DNA of 64,000 nt from Bradyrhizobium barranii subsp. barranii (GCF_017565645.3 NZ_CP086136.1:2494001-2558000), one strand, 5' to 3'; positions 45,014 through 53,973 are shown, numbered from the stretch's first letter. Notes: generated by a model not told the origin, from the sequence alone. Program-made: numbers and translations.

Positions 45014-45850
45014 ATGCCGGGCACCATTGGTTGGCTACTTCGCGAGGGCGAACGAATCATTGCTTGCAACACAGGTCTATTGGGTGACAAGCACCTTCTA
45101 ATCGGCGCTACCCGCGTTCGTAACGAAGCGCTTATTCTCAGAGACACAATGGATTACGTGGGCAAGCAGGTCGATGCGATTGTCGCTTATGATGACGCGA
45201 GCACGGATCGTACGCTGGAGATTCTATGCGAACATCCGAAAGTCGCTCTGATTGTGACAAATCGGTCGTGGGAAGCTGACATCGAGGCGCGCCGGATTGC
45301 TGAGGGTCGGCATCGCGGCCTCTTGTTGCAGACGGCGCGCGAGCATTTGCAGTTCGACTGGATGTTTTGCTTCGATGCGGATGAGCGCGTTACCGGGGAT
45401 TTACGCGGATTCATAAAAGGAACGCATTCTAGCGAATGCGACGGCGTGCGGGTTCAACTGTTCGATGCCTATATGACTCCTGGGGACCACGCACCCTATC
45501 AGGCCGATCGCGAACTGTTGGACTTTCGTCGTTTCTTTGGTCCGGAAAGGCGAGACATTCTGATGTTGTGGCGAAACCGGTTGCAGGTCACCTTCGCAGA
45601 GCACCATGCGCGCGAGCCGGGTGGCGTTGAACGCGTGGCGACTGGCCTCTATTGCCAGCACTACGGCAAATCGTTGTCGGTCGACCATTGGGAAGATACC
45701 TGCGACTACTACATGCGACACTTTCCGTTCGATACCTACGGACGAAAATGGCGTGAACGCAAAGGTCGAGCAATCCACACCCAATCGGACTTCATGCGGC
45801 CGTTGTACGAGTGGGGTGACAGGCTCTTCGCGAATGCGATCAAGATGTGA
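45014..45850 (+). CDS. Glycosyltransferase family 2-like protein
   Basis: 278 residues. The core has LLIGATRVRNEALILRDTMD, VDAIVAYDDASTDRTLEILC (nucleotide-binding Asp pair) and DWMFCFDADERVTGDLRGFI (DxD-type metal motif), followed by W/Y/H-rich acceptor-side sequence. No membrane helix or signal is seen. The type fits the Glyco_tranf_2_4 group. GGGAGGCG precedes the ATG. It follows the aspartate kinase by 160 bp on the same strand, but no wider polysaccharide cluster is present. Confidence 0.85.
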   Translation: MPGTIGWLLREGERIIACNTGLLGDKHLLIGATRVRNEALILRDTMDYVGKQVDAIVAYDDASTDRTLEILCEHPKVALIVTNRSWEADIEARRIAEGRHRGLLLQTAREHLQFDWMFCFDADERVTGDLRGFIKGTHSSECDGVRVQLFDAYMTPGDHAPYQADRELLDFRRFFGPERRDILMLWRNRLQVTFAEHHAREPGGVERVATGLYCQHYGKSLSVDHWEDTCDYYMRHFPFDTYGRKWRERKGRAIHTQSDFMRPLYEWGDRLFANAIKM

Positions 45851-46218
45851 TTGTCCGAAAACTGAGCCGCCCCCGTGCCAATGCGGCCGCTTCGAAGTCG
45901 GCTTCGTTGATCTGGACGCGTTTTGGTCTGCGTTCGGTCGTGTTCGTTGTGTTCCGGTGAGATCGTTTCTGGTGCGAAACTGGTGCGGTAGATGGTCTGA
46001 GAGCGCGCCAAACAAATCGCGCCCAACAAGCCTTGCCGCCCCGCGCGGTCGACGAACCTCGCTCCGGGGGATGAAGTCGGCTCTGACGGTTCCAAACTAG
46101 GAACCTGACAGGCGCTGAGCGCAAGAATCCCGGGAGGTGTGAGGCGGCTCACACCCCCACGTCAGGCTTCGCGCTAATCAGATCGCTGCGGGGATTTCTG
46201 GCGGACAGGAGATTTCGC
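45851..46218. other. Stretch of 370 bp without a recognised gene
   Basis: Long minus-strand frames cross it (to 46152), but their composition is Ser/Thr/Arg-rich without motifs. The sequence may be the relic of an integration site; nothing firm can be said. Confidence 0.35.
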
Positions 46219-46434
46219 ATGAAGCCTTTGATCATTTGTTCCATCGCCGCTGTTGGTCTGCTTGCTGCTGTGACCGGCATCCCGCGATCACACTCGAACG
46301 CAACGGTCGGGCGCGCCGGAACATCAAGCACGTCGACATTGCAGGGCATGCAAGGCGGTCGAAGCGCAGACAAGCTGCCGGTCGACGATTTTGACGATCG
46401 GTCATTGGTCTTTCCGCGGGATTCCAAGCGCTAA
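46219..46434 (+). CDS. Small secreted protein
   Basis: 71 residues from MKPLIICSIAAVGLLAAVTG, with AGGAGA 8 bp before. It has a signal peptide (about 1-24, cleavage after HSNA) and a short polar mature part (LQGMQGGRSADKLPVDDFDD RSLVFPRDSKR). Similar short exported proteins with a VDDFDDRSL ending occur in Bradyrhizobium. Unknown function. No FixK box is present. Two hairpin repeats follow at once. Confidence 0.62.
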   Translation: MKPLIICSIAAVGLLAAVTGIPRSHSNATVGRAGTSSTSTLQGMQGGRSADKLPVDDFDDRSLVFPRDSKR

Positions 46435-46435
46435 A

Positions 46436-46480
46436 GCATGATCCGGAAAAGTGCGCAGCGGTTCTCCGAAAAGATCATGC
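46436..46480. repeat. 45-bp palindromic dispersed repeat
   Basis: GCATGATCCGGAAAAGTGCG … CCGAAAAGATCATGC forms an imperfect palindrome of the kind scattered between Bradyrhizobium genes (known from general experience of such genomes). It begins two bases after the stop of the secreted-protein gene. Confidence 0.75.
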
Positions 46481-46493
46481 TCAAACAACAACC

Positions 46494-46534
46494 TAAAGCG
46501 CGATGACGATTCATCCCAATCTCATCGCGCTTTA
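46494..46534. terminator. Hairpin, bidirectional terminator candidate
   Basis: TAAAGCGCGATGA (46494-46506) and TCATCGCGCTTTA (46522-46534) are perfect 13-bp complements with a 15-nt loop. It is suitable as a stop for the gene at 46219. Confidence 0.7.
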
Positions 46535-46629
46535 GGCAGAAGGCCGCGCAGCAGACCGTTCAGCCAGGGCTCGCAAATTGATGCGCTTGAGCCTGCGAGG
46601 TCGAACGAAATCGTGGTCGAGAGGCGGGG

Positions 46630-46869
46630 CTACGGGCCCAGGAAAGCGGGCGGAATCGGGTAGTCGTTCCCCAAAAGGCCGAGCAATTCCAGTTCGCCTC
46701 GATGAGCGTCCAGTTCCAGAATGGCCAAGAGAAGCATCAGTACGGCCGCGGTATAGATGAGGAGCGGTGACGTTTCAGCGGGCACATCGTCATGGTGTGG
46801 CGGTATCGCATTGCGAAGTGATCGCCACAACGAAATGAAATGCAGATACGTTTTAGGTCGTATTTGCAT
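46630..46869 (-). CDS. Small one-helix membrane protein
   Basis: 79 residues (MQIRPKTYLHFISLWRSLRN … TSPLLIYTAAVLMLLLAILE LDAHRGELELLGLLGNDYPI). One clear hydrophobic helix lies at about 34-52 and is followed by an acidic cytoplasmic or periplasmic tail. No family is recognised and no strong ribosome binding site is seen. Confidence 0.45.
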   Translation of the reverse strand: MQIRPKTYLHFISLWRSLRNAIPPHHDDVPAETSPLLIYTAAVLMLLLAILELDAHRGELELLGLLGNDYPIPPAFLGP

Positions 46870-47082
46870 GACGTCGTCCTCGACGTGTCAGATCAAGCAT
46901 AGGTTCAGGCTATGCCCGGTTCAAGCCGACAACAGCCGTTGCGGCATTGAGTAGCGGAGCCATGCCCGTCCTGCGGTGCAGCATGGAAACCGGATAACGG
47001 CTTCAATCATTGACGAGACCGAGCGAGTGCACGTACGCCGTGTCAACACCGACGACATGCTCGAACGACCTGTAAGCCGCAG

Positions 47083-48381
47083 ATGAATTGGGTCCCACGT
47101 CTCAGCACCAGTCTCTGCATCGTTGCCGCTCTGTTGGCGATGCATTCAGCGCCGGCGCCAGCGCAATTGACAGGTCACGGTGGGCCCGTGCGGGCGATTG
47201 CGATTTCCAGTGATGGCAACAATGTTCTGTCGGGCAGCTTCGACACCGCCGCCATCCGATGGTCGCTCAAGACCGAATCCGCCGAGCAGGTCCTTCGCTT
47301 TCACTCCGATGCGGTGAACGCGGTGTCCTTCCTGAAGGATGGGCGGATGGTGACTGCCGGAGCGGATGCGAAGGTAGCGATCTGGACGCCTGGCCGGCAG
47401 CAGCCGGATCAGGTTTTCGAGGGCCATGGCGCGCCGATCGCTTCACTTGCAGTCTCGCCGGATGGCGCAAGATTGGCTTCTGCCTCCTGGGACCATACAG
47501 TTCGTATCTGGTCGCTCGGCGATGGCGCGCAGCAGGTGCTGGAAGGGCATGCGCAGAACGTCAACGGCGTCGCATTCACGCCGGATGGACGATCGCTGGT
47601 GAGCGTGGGTTACGATCGTGAACTGAGGATCTGGCCATTGGCGGGTGGCACCCCAAATGTCATCACGCTGGGCTCACCCCTTAATGCCGTGGCAGTCGCG
47701 TCTGACGGCGAGATCGTAACGGGTGGTGCGGATGGCAAGCTACGCTTTCTGATGTCGGAGGGCCGGGAAAGCGGCGAGGTGCAAGCTGGCCAGACGCCGA
47801 TTGTCGCGTTGTCGATCTCTCCAGACGGCACGTCGGTCGCTGCTGCAGGAATTGGCGGTGTCGTGGCGGTCATCGACCGAAAGGCGCGAAGCATCGCGCG
47901 AAGCCTGTTCGATACAGGTTCGCCCGTGTGGTCGGTCGCTTTCCTGCCGGACAACGCAACATTGCTGACGGGTGGCGTCGAAGGCAGGATCCGGCGTTGG
48001 AATGCGCTGACCGGCGCCCCCATCGGCTCATCGTTGCAAGCCACGCCGCGCGATCCGCTTGCAGCCTATACGGGAGATCACGGGGCCGAGGTGTTCAGGG
48101 CGTGCGTTGCCTGTCATACCCTGTCCGAGCAGGACGCACAGCGCGCCGGCCCCACGCTTGCGGGCTTGTACGGCCGCAGGATCGCGTCGCTGCCTGGTTA
48201 TCGCTTCTCCGACGCACTCAAAGCGATGGACATCGTGTGGACGCCCGAGACCGTGTCAAAATTGTTCGAACTCGGTCCGAACGCCTATACGCCTGGCACA
48301 AAAATGCCAGAGCAGCGGATTGGATCCGCGAAGGATCGCAAGGCGCTTACGGATTTCCTGGCGCGCGCCACCGCCAAGTAG
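47083..48381 (+). CDS. WD40-repeat / cytochrome c fusion protein
   Basis: 432 residues. A signal peptide (LCIVAALLAMHSAPAPAQ) is followed by about seven WD40 blades (residues 28-325; for example PIASLAVSPDGARLASASWD HTVRIWSLGDG), then a mono-haem cytochrome c domain with CVACH (about 340), PTLAGLYGRRIASLPGYRFS and the axial Met in YTPGTKMPEQ. A periplasmic beta-propeller carrying a haem c could dock to or accept electrons from a membrane or periplasmic oxidoreductase. Its stop abuts that of the convergent 4Fe-4S gene with no gap; formate dehydrogenase is the obvious neighbour. Confidence 0.92.
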   Translation: MNWVPRLSTSLCIVAALLAMHSAPAPAQLTGHGGPVRAIAISSDGNNVLSGSFDTAAIRWSLKTESAEQVLRFHSDAVNAVSFLKDGRMVTAGADAKVAIWTPGRQQPDQVFEGHGAPIASLAVSPDGARLASASWDHTVRIWSLGDGAQQVLEGHAQNVNGVAFTPDGRSLVSVGYDRELRIWPLAGGTPNVITLGSPLNAVAVASDGEIVTGGADGKLRFLMSEGRESGEVQAGQTPIVALSISPDGTSVAAAGIGGVVAVIDRKARSIARSLFDTGSPVWSVAFLPDNATLLTGGVEGRIRRWNALTGAPIGSSLQATPRDPLAAYTGDHGAEVFRACVACHTLSEQDAQRAGPTLAGLYGRRIASLPGYRFSDALKAMDIVWTPETVSKLFELGPNAYTPGTKMPEQRIGSAKDRKALTDFLARATAK

Positions 48382-50400
48382 CTAACGCTTGGTCTCACGC
48401 TCACGGAGATAATCATCGGTCGCGCGAGGCGAAGCGCGTTCGGGCACGCCGGCGAACGGGTCGAACTGTTGTTCACTCATGGCGGTGACGCGGCAGTCCG
48501 CGCACATTCTGACCACGTCCAGCCGCTTGTCGCCCGCAGGATACATCCAGTGTCGGCCCTCGAGTTTCGCAGCGATCTTCTCGATCGTGCTCTTTACCCC
48601 AAAGGGCTTATTGCAGCGGATGCAAAGCGCCGGCTCTTCCTCCTTGATGATCCGTGCCGGAGCCCTTGCGGCCCGGAAATCGATCTGCGGCCTCAGAGTG
48701 ATCACCTTTTCCGGGCAGGTGCTCTGGCATAATCCGCACTGCACGCACGCATCTTCGACGAATTTAAGCACGGGACGTTCGGGATCGTCGCGGAGAGCCC
48801 CGGTGGGACAGGCCGACACGCAGGCCAGGCACAAAGTGCATCCGTCCGTATTGACGGTAACCGTACCAAGCGGCGCGCCCTGGGACAGCGCAATGACGTC
48901 GGTCGGCACAGGCGCAACGCGGTGCAGTTCGTGAAGAGCGAAGCGAAGCAGGTCGCGCCGCTTGCCTACCGTCTTGAAGGTTGCGGGACGCTCCACGGCC
49001 GGCGCGGGTTCAATCGACCGCAGCACTTCGTCCAGCACGTCCGGGTCGTCCGTTTCGATAGTCGCAACCCGGCGCCCCGAAAAACCTAATCCGGAAACAA
49101 TGGCATCAGCCATCGTTATGGTTTGAGAAAGCCCGGAGATGTCGTGCAGAGGTCTCGCGCGGAGGAGAAAGCGTATCCCCGCTGCGCCATAGGCGAAGGA
49201 TGCCACGACCGCTTCCAATCCAACCTGTGTCACCTCGTTGACGGCGAACGGCAGCACATTGGCGGGAAGCCCGTCGCCGTGGCGGGCGAGCGCATCGATC
49301 AGCGTGCTGCCATGTTGGGTGTCGTGCAGCAGCACGACCGCACCGGAGCCGCCGGCTTCGCGGTAGGTCAAAAGCATTGCGCGCAATTTGTGCAGCAGCG
49401 CATCGGGCGGCGGAAGGGCATAGGTTGCTGCACCCGTCGGACAGGCCGCGGCGCACTGGCCGCATCCGGCGCAGACCTCGGCGTTGATCTTGACGTGATC
49501 GCCATGTGGCGTGATCGCTCCGGTCGGGCAGAGATCGAGACAGCGATGGCAACCCGTCAGCCTCGAGCGCGAATGGACGCAGATCTCTGCGGTGAAATTG
49601 ACGTATTTCGGCTTGTCGAAGTTGCCGACGAGGTCGCGTGCCCTGAGCACCGCACGCAGCATCGCGGCCGGGTCCCGCGGATCCGCGCGGAGATAGCCGT
49701 CGCGCAAGTCATGCGCAGGAAAAAGCGGCTTCCCGCCGGAGAGATCAAGGACGATGTCGCAGCGCGAAGTCAGGCCGTCGCACGGAGCCTCGAAGACGAG
49801 CGTATCGCGCGAGGAGGGGCGGGGGGCCGCATAGTCGTCGACCGTCAACTCGAAGGCCCCCAAATGGCCCTTGGCGTTACGGATCGTTCCTTGGACGATC
49901 GGAAAGGATGTCGTCGCCGGCGGCATAATCTGTGACGGCTTTGTGATCATGATCGTCACGTCGAGATGATCGGCAAGCAATCGACCAGCTTCGACCGCAA
50001 GTTCGTCGCGGCCATAGATCAGGATCACCCCTTCGCTCGATAGGGTGACAAACGGAAAAGCAGGCGCAGCCTCGGACACAGCGGCGAGCAGTGCTGCCAT
50101 TTTTGGGCCTGCCTTGGTTCCCTCCACCGACCAGCCGGCCGTCTCGCGAAGGTTGATGAAATCCAGTTTCCCCGAACGCCCCTTCGCCTCGTCGCCAAAC
50201 AGTGGGGCCTCCTGGGTGCAGCCGACGATGAGCGGTCCTTCCGCCTTCGCCGCGTTGCGAAAATGATCGAGCTCGGCCCTGCAGAGCTGGCGGAACTCGG
50301 CGATTTCGCTTTTGCGGCATCCTCGCTTCACGGCGGCCGTATCGAGGCGCATCGTGTCTTCGCACGAGCAGATCAGGATCGTGTTCGGCGGATCAGGCAT
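48382..50400 (-). CDS. Multi-cluster 4Fe-4S protein of the formate dehydrogenase locus
   Basis: 672 residues from MPDPPNTILICSCEDTMRLD; AGGAGGTGAAGG precedes this ATG, and the frame open to 50625 is ignored. It has an N-terminal Cys-rich region (ICSCEDTM, GCTQEAPLF), a ferredoxin pair in the middle (GCHRCLDLCPTG; CAGCGQCAAACPTG), a second pair (CTLCLACVSACPTG; CVQCGLCQSTCPEK), and C-terminal CIRCNKPFG and CADCR. That is room for at least four clusters. No signal peptide, so it is cytoplasmic. It may carry electrons in cofactor assembly or link formate oxidation to a cytoplasmic acceptor. It is transcribed divergently from the accessory operon. Confidence 0.9.
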   Translation of the reverse strand: MPDPPNTILICSCEDTMRLDTAAVKRGCRKSEIAEFRQLCRAELDHFRNAAKAEGPLIVGCTQEAPLFGDEAKGRSGKLDFINLRETAGWSVEGTKAGPKMAALLAAVSEAAPAFPFVTLSSEGVILIYGRDELAVEAGRLLADHLDVTIMITKPSQIMPPATTSFPIVQGTIRNAKGHLGAFELTVDDYAAPRPSSRDTLVFEAPCDGLTSRCDIVLDLSGGKPLFPAHDLRDGYLRADPRDPAAMLRAVLRARDLVGNFDKPKYVNFTAEICVHSRSRLTGCHRCLDLCPTGAITPHGDHVKINAEVCAGCGQCAAACPTGAATYALPPPDALLHKLRAMLLTYREAGGSGAVVLLHDTQHGSTLIDALARHGDGLPANVLPFAVNEVTQVGLEAVVASFAYGAAGIRFLLRARPLHDISGLSQTITMADAIVSGLGFSGRRVATIETDDPDVLDEVLRSIEPAPAVERPATFKTVGKRRDLLRFALHELHRVAPVPTDVIALSQGAPLGTVTVNTDGCTLCLACVSACPTGALRDDPERPVLKFVEDACVQCGLCQSTCPEKVITLRPQIDFRAARAPARIIKEEEPALCIRCNKPFGVKSTIEKIAAKLEGRHWMYPAGDKRLDVVRMCADCRVTAMSEQQFDPFAGVPERASPRATDDYLRERETKR

Positions 50401-51271
50401 GCGCAGCCCTTCACCTCCTGAAGAGGTCCGGGAACGACGGCGAGCGGACTCGCGTCGCCCCTCCTGGTCGATTAAGTTATTCTCACGAGAGAAGAAAAGA
50501 AAGCTGGAGGTCCGCCTGAAACCGACAGCCCCTGGGCACTCATCGGTCACGGAGCCAATCAATCTGCCTCCGCCATTCACGCTGGTGAGGCTGCGCGAAA
50601 GTCGTGACTCTTTCGCCCATGCCATGCATATCGCCGAAGAGAGTGGGGCAGGTACGCTGACCTACGTGGGGCGGTTCGATCTTGCCGAGTTCGCAGTCGT
50701 CCTTGAACCTGGCGAGCCCTTGCGTACCGCGCGCCGCGCTTTCTATGCGGGGATGGTGGCGCTGACCGACGCCTTGCGCGCGTATGCGCCGCCGAACAAG
50801 GAGATTGCGATCGACTGGCCGGACGCGATCCGTGTTGACGGCGGCCTCGTTGGTGGCGGGCGGCTCGGCTGGCCTTCGTCCGCAAAGGAGGACGAGTCGC
50901 CGCGCTGGCTGGTGTTCGGTGCCATGATCCGGACGGTTGCGATGAGCGACAGGGAAGCCGGCGTTTATCCGCTCGCTTCCGCCCTGGATCAGGAGGGTTT
51001 TGGTGAGGCCGGCGCGATTCAGGTGACGGAGAGCTTTGTGCGGCATCTGATGCGCGCTCTCGACGCCTGGCAAGCCTATGGATTCGACGGCATCGCACGC
51101 GAGTTTCTAAGTCGGTTGCCGCGTGCGCGGCAAACCACATATGTGATCGCTGACAACGGTGACCTTATTGCTCGCCGGATTGGGACAAACAGGACCGATC
51201 GGCACGACCTGAAGAAGGGCTTGCTATCGCCGTCATGGTTCGATTCAATACTCGGAGGACCGCGTCTGTGA
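50399..51271 (+). CDS. Biotin/lipoate protein ligase-like protein (DUF4444 type)
   Basis: Conserved sequence begins near 50549 (EPINLPPPFTLVRLRESRDS) and runs LAEFAVVLEPGEPLRTARRA, KEIAIDWPDAIRVDGGLVGG GRLGWPSS to the C-terminus SPSWFDSILGGPRL. The lipoate/biotin ligase core with IDWPDAIRVDGG is present, but the usual lysine of the ATP site is not obvious. The only in-frame ATG is at 50399, which overlaps the divergent 4Fe-4S start; the first ~50 residues may not be translated and a non-standard start near 50516 is possible. First gene of the overlapping accessory operon. Confidence 0.8.
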   Translation: MRSPSPPEEVRERRRADSRRPSWSIKLFSREKKRKLEVRLKPTAPGHSSVTEPINLPPPFTLVRLRESRDSFAHAMHIAEESGAGTLTYVGRFDLAEFAVVLEPGEPLRTARRAFYAGMVALTDALRAYAPPNKEIAIDWPDAIRVDGGLVGGGRLGWPSSAKEDESPRWLVFGAMIRTVAMSDREAGVYPLASALDQEGFGEAGAIQVTESFVRHLMRALDAWQAYGFDGIAREFLSRLPRARQTTYVIADNGDLIARRIGTNRTDRHDLKKGLLSPSWFDSILGGPRL

Positions 51272-51807
51272 AGCTCTTGCGCACCATCGCGCTCGATCCA
51301 TCCGACACGTTCGTGTTCGACGTGCCGGCGCAGCCCGGCGATTGGGCGGTGTCGGGCGCCTTCCGCTTTTGTAATCGGGATGCAGCGAAGCTGAGCGGCA
51401 AGGACCGTTCGGCGTTTCGAAGCGGTTTCCTCGGCGTGCAATCCTGGGGCTGGTCGACACTGGTGCAAATCGTCCCCGCGACTGAAGGCGATCGCCGGAC
51501 GTTGGTGGAGCTCCTTGCGAAACAACTGGTCGAACGGTTCGGGGCGCCGGACCTTGCAACCGCGCGCCTTGCCGCTGAAGAGGAAGTCGCCTTTGCGCAA
51601 TCACTCTGCACGCATCCCATCAGCGCGCTGATCGCGGTCCACCGCTCGGCGAGCAATGGCGAGGTCCGCGAGTCATTCCGCAGATTGCAACTGCGCGAGG
51701 GCCAGCGTCACGGCAAGGCGTTCTCGTTCATGGAAGTGGAGGACGACACCGAGCCCGACAAGGATCTCAATCTTGCGAATATGAGCGAGGAGCCGTCGCG
51801 CCGATGA
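51268..51807 (+). CDS. DUF6505-type accessory protein
   Basis: 179 residues from the GTG at 51268 (MKLLRTIALDPSDTFVFDVP), overlapping the previous stop by 4 bp with CGGAGGA upstream. The N-half is beta-rich (GDWAVSGAFRFCNRD; FRSGFLGVQSWGWSTLVQIV) and the C-half helical (RRTLVELLAKQLVERFGAPD). It is recognised by resemblance and by position in rhizobial formate dehydrogenase loci, where a protein of this type always lies between the ligase-like and the DUF6352 genes. No enzymatic motif seen; cytoplasmic. Confidence 0.78.
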   Translation: MKLLRTIALDPSDTFVFDVPAQPGDWAVSGAFRFCNRDAAKLSGKDRSAFRSGFLGVQSWGWSTLVQIVPATEGDRRTLVELLAKQLVERFGAPDLATARLAAEEEVAFAQSLCTHPISALIAVHRSASNGEVRESFRRLQLREGQRHGKAFSFMEVEDDTEPDKDLNLANMSEEPSRR

Positions 51808-52811
51808 GGGATTTCTGGATCGCCTGCGGCCACCATCTGCTCGATCACAATGCGAGCGGCGGGCTCGTGGTCACGGATGAGTTCCTGAAGGCCTACTTCG
51901 TGCGCCCCGAGTTGATGCCGCCGGACGACGCTTGCGCGGTCGAACGCAGGTTGCACCAGGAGCTGCTCGCTGACCCGGGCCGAGCAGTCGCTGCGGAGGA
52001 GGTAGCTGCGATCGCCGATGCAGATGCGCGGGAGAACTGGCAATTCGTACTGGCATTTCGGAAGCTTCTGCTGCGTGAACCCACGTTGGAAGCGGCCTAC
52101 CTTGCATTGGTTCGCTCACGTCACGTCAACCTGCCGCCGCTGTTTGTGAACCACCTTGTTCACGTGATCCTGCGAAATGCGCTTGACGGCTGCGAGGACC
52201 CGTTCGTGCTGCGCGCGGCCGAACTGTTCTTCCGGCCGCAGCGTATCGTGCGGCACGAACACTTGCTGCTGTTGGGCGACGAGGAAATCATTGGCGGGCC
52301 AAGCCAAACGCCCGTGTTGTCGCTGATGTCCATGTTGGGGGCAACAACCGGCGCGGAGGTCGACGTCCTCAGCGAGGGGAATGCCGACAGCTACTGGCAG
52401 CGCAGCGATCAGTTCGATCTTGCGCTCGATTTCACCGGCGGAACGCGGGGCCCCGCTGCGCTGGCAGAGGCCATGGGGCGCTGGATTACTCATTTGCTTG
52501 GATTTGCCGTCGGAATTGAGCCGCTCACCGCCCTGCGCGATGCGAAGCTCACCTGGTATGTTGGGCTCGATGCTGAAGCCACCCGGATGGGCGACCAGCT
52601 TTGGCATGGAGAGGCGCTGGACGACCGCACCGCAAGCCGTGTGCTGGCGCTGTTCCGGCTCGCTTTTCCAGATTCCAACCTGGTCGTTGATGCGGTCGGG
52701 CGCGAGCCGGTCTACCTGATCCTTGCAACGACCTCCGATCAGCTGGTGCAGATGAAGCCGCAGAATCTGTTGACGGGGTTGCCGATCAAGCACCTGGAGG
52801 CTGCAACGTGA
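51804..52811 (+). CDS. DUF6352-type accessory protein
   Basis: 335 residues from MRDFWIACGHHLLDHNASGG, 4-bp overlap with the previous gene. The N-terminal third (DEFLKAYFVRPELMPPDDAC AVERRLHQEL) and the mid part (FVNHLVHVILRNALDGCEDP; LRAAELFFRPQRIVRHEHLL) are conserved in formate dehydrogenase loci, and the middle YWQRSDQFDLALDFTGGTRG is distinctive. It has helical, soluble character and no known activity. Co-transcription implies a role in making or targeting the dehydrogenase. Confidence 0.8.
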   Translation: MRDFWIACGHHLLDHNASGGLVVTDEFLKAYFVRPELMPPDDACAVERRLHQELLADPGRAVAAEEVAAIADADARENWQFVLAFRKLLLREPTLEAAYLALVRSRHVNLPPLFVNHLVHVILRNALDGCEDPFVLRAAELFFRPQRIVRHEHLLLLGDEEIIGGPSQTPVLSLMSMLGATTGAEVDVLSEGNADSYWQRSDQFDLALDFTGGTRGPAALAEAMGRWITHLLGFAVGIEPLTALRDAKLTWYVGLDAEATRMGDQLWHGEALDDRTASRVLALFRLAFPDSNLVVDAVGREPVYLILATTSDQLVQMKPQNLLTGLPIKHLEAAT

Positions 52812-53323
52812 GCCCCGGCGCGCTGCCATTGTTGCGCATTCCGGTCGGCGTTGTCGTCGAGCGCCGCAAGGCGGATTCCCCATGGATTGATTTTGTCTGG
52901 CGCGGCATCGGCGTCTTGCCGGATGAGTCGGAGATGATGCCGTGGACTGTCCTACGGGCGCAGGAGGGATTGACGCTCTTTTATGCCGGGAACGCCATGG
53001 TCGATCTCTATCGCTCGGAAACCGAGCGCTACCGCGACAATCTTGCCACGGGCGCTCCCCGCATCTGGATCGTATTGACTCCCTCCGAGGGCGCCTGGCC
53101 CTATGCCGTTTCGGCCGTCACCGCAGATCCAGCGGAAGGCGAGGCATTCACGGAAGCGGGTGCCAATCTGGTCGAAGCGGTGCCAATGCCTGAGATACTG
53201 CATAAGGCGATTGAAAATTTCATCGCCGAGCACCACGTCGAGAGGGAATTCGTCAAGCGCGAGCGACGCCGCGCCGATCCTGAGGCGCTTGCGCGGCGTC
53301 ACCACGACGGTGAGCACGAATGA
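52808..53323 (+). CDS. DUF3305 protein
   Basis: 171 residues from a GTG overlapping the previous stop by 4 bp. The typical DUF3305 features are present: RIPVGVVVERRKADSPWIDF VWRGIGVL, then TLFYAGNAMVDLYRSETERY RDNL and PRIWIVLTPSEGAWPYAVSA VTADP. The C-terminus is a charged helix (EFVKRERRRADPEALARRHH). The family is found beside formate dehydrogenase genes, always with DUF3306. Biochemical role unknown. Confidence 0.85.
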   Translation: MSPGALPLLRIPVGVVVERRKADSPWIDFVWRGIGVLPDESEMMPWTVLRAQEGLTLFYAGNAMVDLYRSETERYRDNLATGAPRIWIVLTPSEGAWPYAVSAVTADPAEGEAFTEAGANLVEAVPMPEILHKAIENFIAEHHVEREFVKRERRRADPEALARRHHDGEHE

Positions 53324-53973
53324 GCGACGAGCAATTCCTGGCGCGCTGGGCGCGCCGCAAGCTAGAGGCGAAGGCCGGTCACGCTGAACCAGCCCCTGAA
53401 GAAGCCGCTGAGGCGCATGGGCCGGCGCTGTCCAACCGGGCCACGGCAGAGCCGGCTCCCCCGGAGACGGAGCTGTCGAACTTGCCCCCGATTGAATCGA
53501 TCGATGCTGCCACCGACATCAGGGCTTTCCTGCGCAAAGGCATTCCGCAGGAGTTGAGCCGGGCGGCGCTCCGTCGCGCCTGGAGCGCCGATCCCACCAT
53601 CCGCGATTTCGTGGGGTTGGCGGAAAACGCCTGGGACTTCAACGACCCGAACGCCATGGCTGGCTTCGGTCCGCTGGACTATTCGGCCGAGCAAATTGAC
53701 GCTCTCGTCCGCCGCGTCGTCGGGGGCGTGGTAGAGGCCGCCGAGGGCCTCCCCAATCCGCGCGAGGCTGCTGAAGACGCCGCGCGATCGGCTCCCGCGG
53801 AGGCCGGTTTCGAGCAATCATCAAATCCGGTGAAGGCGATCACGGAACCTCGACCACTCGGCGAGTTCGCAGCCGCGGAATTGCCGTCGAATTCTACTGC
53901 ATCGCAACCCGTAGCTGCGAGTGAAGAGACTCCCCTTCGGCGCCGCACCCATGGCGGGGCGTTGCCCCGGTAG
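53320..53973 (+). CDS. DUF3306 protein
   Basis: 217 residues from MSDEQFLARWARRKLEAKAG, 4-bp overlap. The conserved core (LPPIESIDAATDIRAFLRKG, PQELSRAALRRAWSADPTIR DFVGLAENAWDFNDPNAMAG FGPLD) is flanked by low-complexity Ala/Glu/Pro tails. The first residues SDEQFLARWARRK are the family's signature. It is expected to act with DUF3305. After it comes a 119-bp gap before the TorD gene, the first real gap in the operon. Confidence 0.86.
   Translation: MSDEQFLARWARRKLEAKAGHAEPAPEEAAEAHGPALSNRATAEPAPPETELSNLPPIESIDAATDIRAFLRKGIPQELSRAALRRAWSADPTIRDFVGLAENAWDFNDPNAMAGFGPLDYSAEQIDALVRRVVGGVVEAAEGLPNPREAAEDAARSAPAEAGFEQSSNPVKAITEPRPLGEFAAAELPSNSTASQPVAASEETPLRRRTHGGALPR

Noticed and set aside
49123..49935. 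270-residue plus-strand ORF
   Set aside because: Antisense to the cysteine-rich 4Fe-4S gene.
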